Below, piece by piece: positions 44,172 to 56,014 of a stretch of 64,000 bases of DNA. A program made the translations under genes and the position numbers. This stretch comes from Dipodascopsis uninucleata var. uninucleata (lineage: Eukaryota > Ascomycota > Lipomycetes > Lipomycetales > Lipomycetaceae). Every line of letters starts with the position of its first letter. Positions within the stretch are counted from its first letter, which is position 1. Under the pieces are notes generated by a model that was not told where the DNA came from, searched no databases, and saw only the letters and a program-made list of their open reading frames with translations. The DNA is taken from contig JAJLTO010000013.1 in the NCBI GenBank assembly GCA_030568195.1, positions 1 to 64,000 of the forward strand, written 5' to 3'.

Positions 44172-46120
44172 ATGTCTTCAGCAGTACAGCTTCTGAATCC
44201 TAAGGCAGAGTCTTTGAGGAGAAATCAGGCTTTGTCAGTTAACATAAATGCGGCACAAGGCCTTCAGAACGTACTGTCAAGTAATTTGGGCCCTAAGGGT
44301 ACAATTAAGATGTAAGTTTGATGAACTTATTGTAGCTTGAAAGAGAAATTACTAGATGTTATGTGCAGTTTATGGGCGTTATATCAACTGCGACAACGAT
44401 GATTCTAACAGCACAATTGTTTGATTTATAGGTTGGTAGATGGTTCTGGCAACATTAAGTTGACAAAGGATGGAAAGGTGCTCCTGTCTGAGATGGTAAG
44501 TACATATGTTATCGTTGGAATGATGACTCTGCCTATGATACTAATATTATGCTGACAGCAAATAACAAATCCTACTGCTGTCATGATCGGTAAGTGAGAA
44601 GAGCTCTGTAGCTTATCAGAAATAATAAATATGATCGAAGATTATAAGGCTTATACTAACTGGTTGTTTGACTATAGCTCGTGCTGCGACTGCTCAGGAT
44701 GAAATCACTGGTGATGGTACTACCACGGTTTGCTTGCTGGTCGGTGAATTGCTCAAGCAAGCTGAACGTTACATTGCTGATGGACTACATCCTAGAGTGA
44801 TAACTGAAGGATTTGATATAGCAAGAAAAGAAACTCTGAAGGTAAGGTTGAAGTGGTAATTACATAGCGAATTTTATAATCCTAACTTCTGATATTCGAA
44901 TTTTACAGTACTTGGATTCGTTTAAGGTAGAAAAGGAAATGGATAGAGAGCTTCTACTTGCGATTGGGCGAACCTCTTTGAACACTAAACTGAACCATGC
45001 AATTGCTGAGACTATCACTCCTATTGTTACAGATGCTGTATTGGCAATTCACAGTCCTCCAGAGAGAGTTGATCTGCATATGATTGAAATCATGAAGATG
45101 CAGCACCAGACCGGTATCGAGACAAGTCTAATTAAAGGATTGGTGCTTGATCATGGAGCTAGACATCCAGATATGCCTAAGAGAGTTGAGAATGCATACA
45201 TTCTTACCCTTAATGTTTCTTTGGAATATGAAAAAAGTGAGGTTAACTCAGGCTTTTTTTACAGTAATGCTGAGCAGAGAGAGAAGCTGGTTGAAAGCGA
45301 GCGAAAATTTGTTGATCAAAAGTTGAAGAAGATCGTTGAACTTAAGAATGAAGTTTGTGGACTCGACGGTTCTAAGGGATTTGTAATTGTTAATCAAAAA
45401 GGTATTGATCCTCTTTCTCTTGACGTTCTTGCAAGAAATGGCATCTTTGCTCTCCGAAGGGCTAAGCGCAGAAATATGGAGCGACTCCAACTTGTGTGTG
45501 GTGGCGTTGCTCAAAACAGTGTAGACGATTTGTCTTCAGATGTCCTCGGATTCGCTGGTCTTGTCTACGAGCAAACTCTTGGGGAAGAAAAATATACCTT
45601 CATAGAGGAAGTTAAGAATCCCAAGAGTGTTACTATTTTAATCAAGGGTCCAAATGCACATACAATGAGCCAGATTCAGGATGCCGTTAGAGATGGTCTT
45701 CGAAGTATCGTGAATGCAATGACTGATAAATGTGTTATTCCCGGTGCAGGTGCTTTTGAAATTGCATGTGCAAATCATCTAAGTGGTGACTTCCTTAAAA
45801 AGGAAGTCAAAGGTAAACTAAAAGCAGGCGTTCAGGCTTATGCAGATGCTTTACTGGTAATTCCAAAGACTCTTGCTACCAACGGAGGTTTCGATATTTT
45901 GGATACTTTGAGTTTATGCCAAGATGAACTTACAGATGGTCACATTGTTGGTATTGACTTATCTTCTGGAGAGCCAATGGATCCAATGATTGAAGGAGTG
46001 TATGACTCGTTTAGAGTAGTCAGGAATGCTGTAGCATCTGCTACTTCTATCGCTTCTAATCTCCTTCTCTGCGACGAACTTCTTAAAGCAGGTCGTTCGT
46101 CATTGAAGCAACAGCAGTAA
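44172..46120 (+). CDS. CCT6: CCT/TRiC chaperonin subunit zeta
   Basis: Predicted 536 aa in five exons: 44172-44311, 44432-44495, 44559-44589, 44678-44841, 44909-46120. Phases agree throughout. Group II chaperonin motifs: [14 protein letters not shown] (zeta type), [19 protein letters not shown]-like [19 protein letters not shown], the ATPase loop [10 protein letters not shown], and [10 protein letters not shown]. Exon 3 is only 31 nt. With seven sister subunits it forms the cytosolic folding ring for actin and tubulin; prefoldin 3 in this window delivers the same clients. Length is normal. Confidence 0.95.
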
Positions 46121-46824
46121 TATGTTATACTATATATGCTAATGTAATGTAATATGGTTCAGTCGATCTTTTGATATTTCTACTATTTAAAAGCTATGCA
46201 CAATTTAATTATATTGTCTTGTAAATGAATGTCTTATCTCGTACCATGTACAAGTTCTTGTGTACCTCTCTGAAAGAAAGCATCTGCATTTATGTACCGC
46301 ATATTGCGAATATTAGTCTTACGATGATCTTGAAAAGTGCGTTTTTAACGGACTTTAGTAGATTGATTTATAAAAGGCGACTTTGTCTCTTATTACCATA
46401 TAACAAAATACTAGTGGTATTTTAAACTATGTAATGCCCGTATTTTACAAAAAAATAACCGTAAAACAAAAACCACAATTAACATTATAAGTTAACGGCA
46501 ACTATCATCTGCATTCAGCAATATGACTATTTTAGTCAATTCAATTGATTATAAAGTTACGTTTCGTAGCGCTATGAATAAGATTCGCTCAATCCATAGC
46601 TTTATTGTAAACATCAATCCTATCTATCGTCATTCTGTAATATTAGTCATACGCACTTGTAAATACATAATATAAACGTTAAAATTCTAATTTCCAGGAA
46701 GTCAGCAATAAAAAACTAATCTGATGGTATAGTTAGCTTGGCAAGAAAACTCGTCATTGACATTTAGAAACGTGAATATTCATGTAACCTAAGACGATTT
46801 ATCTCCTGATTTCAATTGTTTCGT
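46121..46824. other. Convergent 3' region
   Basis: 704 bp between CCT6 and the mannosidase gene. A 66-codon frame at 46225 has no supporting feature; otherwise AT-rich. Confidence 0.45.
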
Positions 46825-49800
46825 TTATACTGTTGCTGCAGTCACTGGCGATGGACGTAAAAAAGGGTGTGCCTCCGTGTTAAACACATAGTCATCCAAA
46901 GAGATTATACTAGGATCAGCAAATAATAGATATGCATATTTCAGCGTTTCTGCCATCCAGAAGCTCTCCATTTGATCCAGATACTCTATATGTTCAGAAT
47001 TTGTGACGTCACGTATCGCAGAATACGCAATTTCAGTTCTACAAAACTTGTTAATGGCACTGAACATTTCCCATCCCTTGTCTTGCCATTTTTTATCGCC
47101 CGTAACTCGATACATAATGAATATACTCTCCAAGGCTTCAGGTCGAAGTAGATAGCGACCATCCTGCGAAGTAAATGACCTTGGCTGGTCATACCAGCCA
47201 CCAACCTCCCATCTATCAGCCTCTGAGACTTCTTCGGAGACTTGCTTAACTTGCGACGCTTCATGCACTTGTGGATTTTCGATTGCACGAGGTGTGGAGA
47301 CGCCAATAGTTTCTTCATCGAGACTACTGTGACCTGCACCATTAAATAACACACTCTCTTCCTTCTCCATTATCTTATGAGGATCGCTTTCTTCCACTAT
47401 ATCAGACTGTTCCACAGGAGACACTCTTACAGTTGCATCCGGAACATCAAAATCAGCATCTCCAACACTTTGAGATTGTTTTGAAGCAATCTCTTGGTTC
47501 GATAATTCTCGATTCAATAGTTCATCGTTGTCCTTGATTTTATTATATACTTTCTCAGCTGGTGCGGACATATCTACTCCACCGACTCCTCCTTCAGTAA
47601 GAGAAGTCTTAGAAATGGTATCAGAATCAGAGCCTCCAGTACCACTAAATTCCTTTTCATCCTTATCATTATTGATTGCCTTCTCTTGAGCAAGATCGCC
47701 ATCGACGGTAGCTTTTGTATCTTTTTCGAAATCTCTGTCAATATTTAGATCATTGGGGTTCGCTGACGATTTATAGGAGCCAGTATCTGCGCCCATTATC
47801 GGCTCTGAGTTTATCTTATTAGGTTTTGTTTCCTTTTGGTTCTCTATCATTGCACTGCTCTCTTCCGTCTGCTTATCTAAATCTTTTGGTACGACCTTGT
47901 CATCCAACGGAACCTTGTGAGCATCCGTAGAGTCGACGACGACATCATCCTTTGTAACAACCGACTCTGATCGTATAGAGACTGTGGCTTCATCAGCTGA
48001 TCTGCTTTTTACTTGCCCATATCCAGAATTCATTGTCTTAATACTACCCATGTTCTTATTTGCAATAGGTTGCCCTTTTACTAGCTTAAGCGATTGGCCG
48101 GAATCAGAATCACTCGCATCTCCAACTACATCAATAGTATCATCTTCTTCAATCTCTTGTTCTGCACTACTGGTCAATCTATCAGTTGAATCGTAGACCT
48201 GTCGTTTATGCACACCGGTACTGCTAGCCACCTTCGAACTCCGTTGTAATGTTGATATTTCATCGTTATTTGGACCTACAGCCGTTGTTTCTGGCATAAT
48301 AGGAAGTACTGGTGCCTCAATATCCATCCAACTGCAATCAGCGGTCAGACACTCTCGTACATGAAAGTTTTCAGGCATAATCCCAGTACGAGTCTGATTG
48401 TATGCCCAATAGCAACCATCGGCAAGTTTCTGAGCCGTCACAAGATCATCCGGACGCTCAAGAACCTTAGCGCCAAGAGCATACATTCCTCCAATATAGC
48501 ACGTCAAATGAGTCATTTCAGGATCGAATTTTCTTTGACCACTCGCATCCAGTATAACGTTACCTGAAAACAAAATATCTGCCTGATCTTTGACCATTGG
48601 ACGATATATCAAGTTATTCTTGATAGATTCTATAGACATCAGATGCAAGCGCTTATATTGTTCAACCGTCCCTCCAAGTAACAGATACTCCTTTATAAAA
48701 TATTCATAAGTAGAGTCGCCCAGAGCACCTGCAGAAAATCTTCTAGATGACCTTTGGCGGTCTGATTCAGTAAGACCTTTAACTGCGACGCAAGATGGAC
48801 TAACAGGCTTAAAGTCAAGAGCAGATCTTATAAAAGCATCAGATTTTGATAGAACAAGCTTTGCTCTTTCAGTAGAATCAGTGCTAGGTACTATTTGTGA
48901 GTTGACAGCATCATAGTCAATGCCAACTTGAGAGTCTCGTTTCTGAAGCTGCTGCATATTAACGTCTTGACTAGTTTGCTGTTGCTGCTGTCTCACAGAA
49001 TTCCTAGTACCCGTGCTAGTAGACATTGCTTTGTCTTTAATAGTATTGGCGACTTCACAGCCTGATATATCCATTCTCAAGGGCCATAATCCTCTTATTG
49101 GCGACTCTCTTTCAGATTCTTCTAACAGATCTGTGATATGCTGAATGGCACTGTAAAAAGTGTCATTTCCCGTTATTTGGGCCAACCTAGTAAACTCCAG
49201 AGATAGAGAGCCGAATTGAGCCAAAATCTGAAAGGCACCAGCTCGCAGTTTGATGTCACTGTGAGCTAACTTTGGATCATAAAATAAAACTGGAAGACCA
49301 TTGGGTGTATCGAAAGCTCCTAGGAGAATATTAGCCAGTTCGACGGCCTTTGTCAGGAAGATTCTATCCTTGTTCGGCGATAGATCATATGCTGATATAA
49401 GACCGCCAAGATATCGAATATTAGTCTCAAAAACAGGTATGCTCGGTAAGCTCATTTTTCTGAAGTCTATGGTCTCTAAAAAGGCTTTCGCGTCCTTCAA
49501 CTCTTCGTCAAAACCCATTATTATCAAGGTATCAAGAGCGTCTACGATGGACGCTCCCCATCCTCCGAACGAGTCAGAATACTTGCCACTAACAGGACGA
49601 ACTTCATCATGTCCCCAGGCATACTTCTTATAGCCGCTCCAGGAATGATTAAAAGCTTCTTTTACAGCTACAAGTCTTGCCTCACGCTCTGCATGTTGCT
49701 CTGCTGTCTCTTCACCAAAGGAACCTTGAACTTTAGCTAAGGCAATAGGTGGCTCCTCCGGCAACTTGATCGCATCAGAAATGGGAAAATTAACCTTCTT

Positions 49801-50310
49801 AGGGTGATTGAAGACCTCTTCAGTGATTGAAGAGGGAGTAGCAATGATATTTTCCTTGCCTGTCTTATCATCGGGACTGTACGTGCCTTCATAAGATTCT
49901 AATGTCGCACCTTTCGATCGCATCGCACCCTCCGGTCTACCGAACTTGTGGATCTGCTGCGATTCTCTATCTTGCTCTTTTCTCTCCAAGTTACTATCAT
50001 CGTCAGAATTTCCTTCTATAGACGTGATCTGCTCTGCATTACTCGCTGCGCTTTCGGCTCCATAATTAGTTACACTAGCTGATACAGATTGTGACAAATC
50101 TTCCGCCACACCCTTTTTTAGTTGCGTTAACTTGAAGCTGTCGGTGGTTGTATAATCGCTTTCCTGTCTAGGATCCTCGACAGAACCATCAAAGAATTTC
50201 TGGTGCACAACATGTTCCTCTGAAGTAGAGGTTGATAAGTGATATACCAGAAGTAACGACAGAAAAGCGAAAAGGATTAGCCATCGATAACGTCTTGAGC
50301 GAAGTAACAT
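46825..50310 (-). CDS. GH47 alpha-mannosidase-like membrane protein (Mnl2-like), with large insertion
   Basis: Intron-free, 1161 aa. A type II signal anchor (about 9-26: WLILFAFLSLLLVYHL) is followed by a disordered stem to about residue 215. The catalytic (alpha/alpha)7 barrel then begins: YAWGHDEVRPVSG, FGGWGASIVDALDTLIIMG, PVFETNIRYLGGL (acid residue), MTHLTCYIGGMYALG, LRPEALESIFIMYRVTG, DQMESFWMAETLKY and the calcium-binding NTEAHP near the end. Known catalytic and calcium residues look present. Between about residues 660 and 1030 the barrel is interrupted by an acidic, Ser/Asp/Glu/Lys-rich stretch. Relatives trim mannose from ER glycoproteins for quality control; the exact reaction is inferred. 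It may be ER or Golgi. Confidence 0.85.
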   Translation of the reverse strand: MLLRSRRYRWLILFAFLSLLLVYHLSTSTSEEHVVHQKFFDGSVEDPRQESDYTTTDSFKLTQLKKGVAEDLSQSVSASVTNYGAESAASNAEQITSIEGNSDDDSNLERKEQDRESQQIHKFGRPEGAMRSKGATLESYEGTYSPDDKTGKENIIATPSSITEEVFNHPKKVNFPISDAIKLPEEPPIALAKVQGSFGEETAEQHAEREARLVAVKEAFNHSWSGYKKYAWGHDEVRPVSGKYSDSFGGWGASIVDALDTLIIMGFDEELKDAKAFLETIDFRKMSLPSIPVFETNIRYLGGLISAYDLSPNKDRIFLTKAVELANILLGAFDTPNGLPVLFYDPKLAHSDIKLRAGAFQILAQFGSLSLEFTRLAQITGNDTFYSAIQHITDLLEESERESPIRGLWPLRMDISGCEVANTIKDKAMSTSTGTRNSVRQQQQQTSQDVNMQQLQKRDSQVGIDYDAVNSQIVPSTDSTERAKLVLSKSDAFIRSALDFKPVSPSCVAVKGLTESDRQRSSRRFSAGALGDSTYEYFIKEYLLLGGTVEQYKRLHLMSIESIKNNLIYRPMVKDQADILFSGNVILDASGQRKFDPEMTHLTCYIGGMYALGAKVLERPDDLVTAQKLADGCYWAYNQTRTGIMPENFHVRECLTADCSWMDIEAPVLPIMPETTAVGPNNDEISTLQRSSKVASSTGVHKRQVYDSTDRLTSSAEQEIEEDDTIDVVGDASDSDSGQSLKLVKGQPIANKNMGSIKTMNSGYGQVKSRSADEATVSIRSESVVTKDDVVVDSTDAHKVPLDDKVVPKDLDKQTEESSAMIENQKETKPNKINSEPIMGADTGSYKSSANPNDLNIDRDFEKDTKATVDGDLAQEKAINNDKDEKEFSGTGGSDSDTISKTSLTEGGVGGVDMSAPAEKVYNKIKDNDELLNRELSNQEIASKQSQSVGDADFDVPDATVRVSPVEQSDIVEESDPHKIMEKEESVLFNGAGHSSLDEETIGVSTPRAIENPQVHEASQVKQVSEEVSEADRWEVGGWYDQPRSFTSQDGRYLLRPEALESIFIMYRVTGDKKWQDKGWEMFSAINKFCRTEIAYSAIRDVTNSEHIEYLDQMESFWMAETLKYAYLLFADPSIISLDDYVFNTEAHPFLRPSPVTAATV

Positions 50311-51204
50311 TGCGACTAGATTCTCGTCTCTTGTCGACTACCTTCCCTTCTATAACGTATTCTCGCTATTTGACAATTAGATAATTATATAGATATCTTT
50401 ACCTTTCATGTATGAGTACTAATGATGGGAATATAAAAGTGTATAAGAGATATATGAACTGCGAGTAATATTCTCCTGCGTGGGCGTCTCTAGCATCAAC
50501 GGTCGTATTCACAGTTTGTGCCTGATGCCCAAGACAGTGCTGCAGAATGAAGAGTGACCTAATTCCATGTGCGGCGTTAAACAAAACTCCTCAAATTAGG
50601 AGGCTGTATTCTGTGACCAGTGCAACAAAACGCTGGCTAATGAATAAATTAGAATCGACAGCTTTGCAGTTACACAACTTTATTTTAGCCCATAATCTAC
50701 AATAGGCGATTACTAATTTCTTATATAGACGGCTTTGAATACCACTATTTTACACTAATTTTATGATCATAATTTTGTTAGAATTATCCATCATAAGATA
50801 GATCACTGTATACCTTAAACGATAAATTTCGGAACTTTAGTCAGTTAGATTTTACACGCAAACCTATCTCTATATATTTGTTTATATATATTATCGTTGC
50901 CTGGAATAAATCGAAAACTTAACTTACATTGTATAAAAGTATATCTCATCTTCAAGCATTACTGCCTTGCAAACGCACCAGGTCTAAAATCGAATTCTCA
51001 TCTCAAATGTTTTAATAGATAAATTTTCTTAAGTCGAAGCAATTACGACATACATATATTAAATACACTACAAATCTACAAGCAACTAATATAAATATAT
51101 CCAATATATTACTATCTAACCTTCATACACATATATAGCATACACAATATATAGGAAAAGATAAAGGCTCGATTCATCAGACAATACTCTCAGATGTGGC
51201 TAAA
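50311..51204. other. Intergenic between two minus-strand genes
   Basis: 894 bp, extremely AT-rich toward 51000-51200. It covers the mannosidase promoter and S27a transcript end. A 61-codon frame at 50399-50584 was rejected. Confidence 0.45.
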
Positions 51205-51777
<573 letters not shown>

Positions 51778-52457
51778 CTTGACAAACGACTAGTCCGCAA
51801 AAAATCTACACAGTAGACTGCTACAAATATAAATTATTAGTAGCCGTCATTATATTTTTCATCTTGTGCAAAAAATCACTTTGTTATATAAACAACTTAC
51901 CTTCTTTCTGGTCGATCGAGTCAGTGAGTAACAAAAAAAAGAAAAAAACTATGTAAAATCCTCCATATGATATACCTACCGTACTGACCTGTTTTAGTTG
52001 ATGAGAGCTTTAGCCCTGCATTGCGTGACTGCTATATACAATAAAGGAAAGAAGCGTTCTACAGAACGTAAACCCTAAGGTAATGTAGGGCTATAAATAT
52101 CACGTGATTAAATACGTGTTTTTACAGCTATATTTAAGATGGATCTTATGGTACGCTATTACTGCGAGCAAACGAGAAAAGACAGTATAAATAATAAAAA
52201 TCGGTCATTCGCTAATGTCTTAGACGCTTGATAATTTAGAATATACTCTCTGATTAATACTAATTAAGGCTTTCTATTATTGTATAAATGAATCAATCGG
52301 TTCACTACTCCGATGTCCACTGTAGGGTACATACATATAGATACGCGAAGTCCCAACTGGTTGTAATTAAATGTGATATCTGAGATCGTATACAATATTA
52401 AGTCGCATGATAGTTCATACATTTATATATTATCCGCCTTAGAAATAGATAGACAAA
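51778..52457. promoter_or_regulatory. Divergent promoter: ubiquitin-S27a and proline iminopeptidase
   Basis: 680 bp. The S27a side (read on the minus strand) holds the motif module at 52024-52108. The part near the S27a start is T-rich on the coding strand. Confidence 0.6.
52024..52108 (-). promoter_or_regulatory. S27a promoter module: Cbf1-, Tbf1/HomolE- and HomolD-like sites
   Basis: Read on the minus strand in order toward the gene: ATCACGTGAT (52108-52099), AGCCCTAC (52092-52085), TTAGGGTT (52078-52071) and CAGTCACG (52031-52024; seven of eight HomolD bases). The last is about 250 bp before the ATG. Order and motifs match the RPL30 promoter. Confidence 0.65.
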
Positions 52458-54581
52458 ATGACAGTTGCTGTGTCACCCGTGGATTCATACAAAGTTCATG
52501 GTAATTCACGATTAGCTGCTGTCGTATTTCAAAAGTCGAAGAGCATACTAATATATATATATATGCAATCGAGCAGGTCTTGTAGTCGAGGAGTATGTGT
52601 TCGAGTGTCCGTTAGACTACCTTAAACCTGATTCTAAGGTTATTAAAGTATTCGCTCGAAGAGTCTTACCCTCTGAAGATACTGAAGAGGAGGGCCGCAA
52701 GAGACCTTACAGTGAGTTTTGGGTATATATGCGATTGAGAGGGATGCTAAGGAGAGGAGTAAGAGGTTTATTGTGTTCAAATGGTGCTGACAGCTTTATA
52801 GTCGTTTATTTACAGGGTGGCCCGGGTTTTGAATGTACGTGTTTACGGAGTAATATTTCTCCAATTTTTGCTTATTGTTTCTATTAGGCGATCCTCCATT
52901 GTCAAAATCTGGGCGTACCAAAGAGTTGATAGATAGAGGCTACCAGATTCTTTATCTGGATCAGCGAGGTACTGGATACAGCACACCTGTCTCTTATGCA
53001 ACCTTGAAGACCTATGGGACCGACGCGGAAAAGGCAAATTATTTGTCAAAATTTCGAGCAGATAATATTGGTTGGTTACAAAGGACTTGTTTTTATAACG
53101 GGGTGTAGCTAATTTTCTACTTACAAGTACGAGATTGTGAAGAAATAAGGCATATGCTACTCAAGGATTCTGTCGACAAGAGGTGGTCTTTATTGGGACA
53201 GTCTTTCGGTATGGTTATTCTAATATAAATAATAGGGGATATGAACTCGTTGACTCATGGTGTTTGACGTAGGTGGCTTCTGTGCTGTAACTTATCTCTC
53301 TTTCTTGTGAGTAGCTTCGCAAGTTCTCTTAAGGTAGCAAGGAAGTATCTAACAAAAATATAGTCCTAATAGTCTCAAAGACGGTTCGTGATTTCAACAG
53401 AAGTTGCTTTTAGACATTGTATGTGAGAACTAATGTTATTCAAATAAGTTCTTATAACTGGTGGTGTACCTCCGCTTGTGAATAACCCGGACGCGGTATA
53501 CAAAGTTCTATATGGTACGAATGAATCAAATTGTCTGATAATATACGGTTCTAACTATCATTAAAGGACGTGTTATTAAGAGGAATAGGGCGTACTATAA
53601 GAAATTCCCCAATGATGTCGCTAAAGTGCGAAAGATTTTAGACTTCTTGAACAGAAATCAGGTAGTTCTACCAAATGGTGGTAGATTGACACCCGAGAGA
53701 TTTCAACAATTCGGACTCGATTTCGGACGTCATACAGGCCTTGACGTTGTGCATCGTATGTTACTGAATGATACTGGATATTTAATTTTGCCGTCTAATG
53801 AATCCTCTAGAACTTGTGTCCAAGGTGTACCATGACTTGAGTCAGTTTAATGAGATCACATATAGTACAAAGAGTCAGATTCAGTTCGCTCAAAGTTTTG
53901 ATACTAATGTGCTATATGCATGTATGCATGAAGCTATATATTGCCAAGGGTCGGTGACTATTTGGCGCTCTTCTGAACGATTTATGTAATAAATTGATTT
54001 GGTTTGTTAATGTGATAGAAACAGGGAAGCAAGCGCATGGTCGGCAGATCGACTGCGACTCGAATATAAAGAATATTTCTCGTGGGAAACGATCTCTGCT
54101 TTGGATGAGCAGAGCGCTGTGTATTTTACTGGCGAAATGGTATATCAATTAAGAACTCTATTCCTTGACATTAAACTTGTTTGATTCTAACGTTTATAGA
54201 TCTATCGGTCGATGTTCGATGACTACGCAGAACTCAGAGGACTTAAAGGTGCTGCTGAAGTTTTGGCTATGAAAAGTGACTGGCCCGCATTATATGACAT
54301 CCCAACACTTGAGCTCACAAAAGCCCGAGTATCTGCAGTTTCGTAAGTGAAGGGAAGTTTTTAGTTCTGCTATGTCAATTATAAAGCATAGACTAACTAG
54401 GATATCGATTAGGTATTACAATGACATATATGTAGATTTAGATCTCTCCGTAGAAGCAGCATCTCACATACGAGACTGTAGACAATGGGTGACCAGCGAG
54501 TTTCTTCACAATGGTCTTACTGTTAATCCGAACAAAGTCTTAGGCGAACTATTCCGGCTTCTTGAAACAGACATCGAGTAA
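52458..54581 (+). CDS. Proline iminopeptidase (peptidase family S33), 13 exons
   Basis: Predicted 449 aa from exons 52458-52500, 52577-52711, 52802-52834, 52888-53070, 53128-53208, 53273-53306, 53364-53383, 53449-53514, 53567-53755, 53811-53949, 54025-54139, 54200-54342, 54413-54581. All phases agree. Family motifs appear across junctions: VFECPLDYLKPDS, YLQGGPGFEC (oxyanion loop), YLDQRGTGYS, the nucleophile elbow GQSFGG, LITGGVPPL, and a C-terminal FLHNGLTVNP with the likely catalytic His. The enzyme removes N-terminal Pro from peptides in the cytosol. The donor after 53949 (GTCGGT) is unusual but is the only one that keeps frame. Twelve introns in 2.1 kb is the highest density in the window. 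Confidence 0.88.
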
Positions 54582-54677
54582 AATGATGCAATATTTTCTG
54601 AATTATATTGGAAATATTAGATATATATTGTCTTCCTTTCATCGCTATAATACAAATATGCTCCTGAATAAGTGATC

Positions 54678-55697
54678 TTATGTTCTTTCTTTTGCTTCTC
54701 GCGCTTCACGACGTTTCTGGACGTCCCAATTGTATACCTAAATAACAAATTAATATATGTTATATCACCCAAATTCAGTTGAAGGCTCTCATCTTACCCT
54801 GGCAGTGTTTACTTCAACTATAGTGATATTTTCCCTAAGGAATTCCAAGTCTTCCTCACACGTCTGTAATGAATCCTTAGCGGCCTTGAGCTTCGAAGTA
54901 AGCAATTGAAGAGCCTCTTGTACAGGGTATTCAAGCATCACGTTCGCCTGTAGAAATAATACGATTAATAAAATGAATTGAGAGAATATAGTCATCATGA
55001 ATAAGGAAAACTCATTTACCCCAAGCCAGAGATATACTGTATTCGATGGTTTTATATTTGCTTTTGCATATAAAGTATCATTCAACTCATAGGTTGTCAC
55101 TATTTCCTCGCTCTTAGATCATCGGTTATAAAAGTGTCAGTTGCTCTCATTACTGTATTAATATGTCAATAGCAAATCTTACCTGCTTAGAATCTAAAAA
55201 AAAAATTGAATCTAATGTCTTCTGGATATCAGGTATCTTTTCACGGAGACCTGCCGCACGACGCAGAGTACTCATTTCCTATAATTAAAAAACAGCATAA
55301 TTTTAGCATCGCTTGTCAAATATTATTTCCATGGAATAAGGTAATATAAAATCTTACCATAAACTTATATTTGCTATGTCAATGTTAGCAATTTAGTCTA
55401 GATATTAAGCTGACCAGTTCTCAGATGTAACTTGACGTCGAAATCCATCACAGCTCTCCTCCATAAATAGCTTATTCAACTTACCTTAACATTTCCTGAA
55501 ATGACTGGAGGATAGATTCCACTTGATCCCGTCCTTGCACATAATCATCCACATTTTCAATAAATGGTGCCTGAGGAATACCTCGAGGATTAACATATGT
55601 GCTGTGATATTGCATCTTAGCGCGAATATTCTTATAGTAAACTATCGCAGGTTACTTACCCATCTGGTACAGATTTCTTCATGGAGTTTACCGACAT
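54678..55697 (-). CDS. PAC10: Prefoldin subunit 3 (Pac10/VBP1)
   Basis: Predicted 189 aa in seven exons: 55697-55660, 55601-55485, 55373-55358, 55278-55183, 55112-55020, 54947-54798, 54737-54678. The third exon is 16 nt. Assembled sequence is a standard alpha-type prefoldin subunit: TYVNPRGIPQAPFIENVDD, SFQEMLSKYKFM, TYELNDTLYAKANIKPS, TVYLWLGANVMLEYPVQEA, EVNTARVYNWDVQKRRE. Two long coiled coils flank a beta-hairpin region. The prefoldin hexamer hands nascent actin and tubulin to CCT, whose zeta subunit is also here. Introns are 57-111 nt with consensus ends. Confidence 0.92.
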
Positions 55698-56014
55698 TTT
55701 GAATCAGTTGAATCCAAATATATTTAACTCGATGGTAATAGAACTGATCGATACAATTGCTCAGAAAAATGAGTTTGGCGGATAGAATTTGATTTTTCTT
55801 TTCCAAAAAGGTTGGGTGTTATACCCTCTAAAATTAATATTCTTTAAAAATGATATTTAATGATTTTTTTTCGCGACCCCATATGACCGTTATATAGTTA
55901 TCAAGGGAAACTGTGCTTGATATGTATATATAAATATAAAGAGTTAAATAGAATAGAATAGCGGAAGTAGTCCCTGGAAATTTGTTTACTAGCATAGGAC
56001 TTCATTACGCAGAT
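55698..56014. promoter_or_regulatory. Divergent promoter of PAC10 and LETM1-like gene
   Basis: 317 bp. The frame of the plus gene is open back to 55982 without an ATG. No binding site was recognised. Confidence 0.45.

Noticed and set aside
46225-46425. 66-codon plus-strand frame after CCT6
   Set aside because: Lies in the 3' region of CCT6 and has no recognisable feature.
52712-52801. In-frame read-through of the second intron of the peptidase gene as coding
   Set aside because: The 90-nt stretch is a multiple of three and open, but removing it (GTGAGT donor, CTGAC branch, TATAG acceptor) restores the family sequence RPYIVYLQGGPG.
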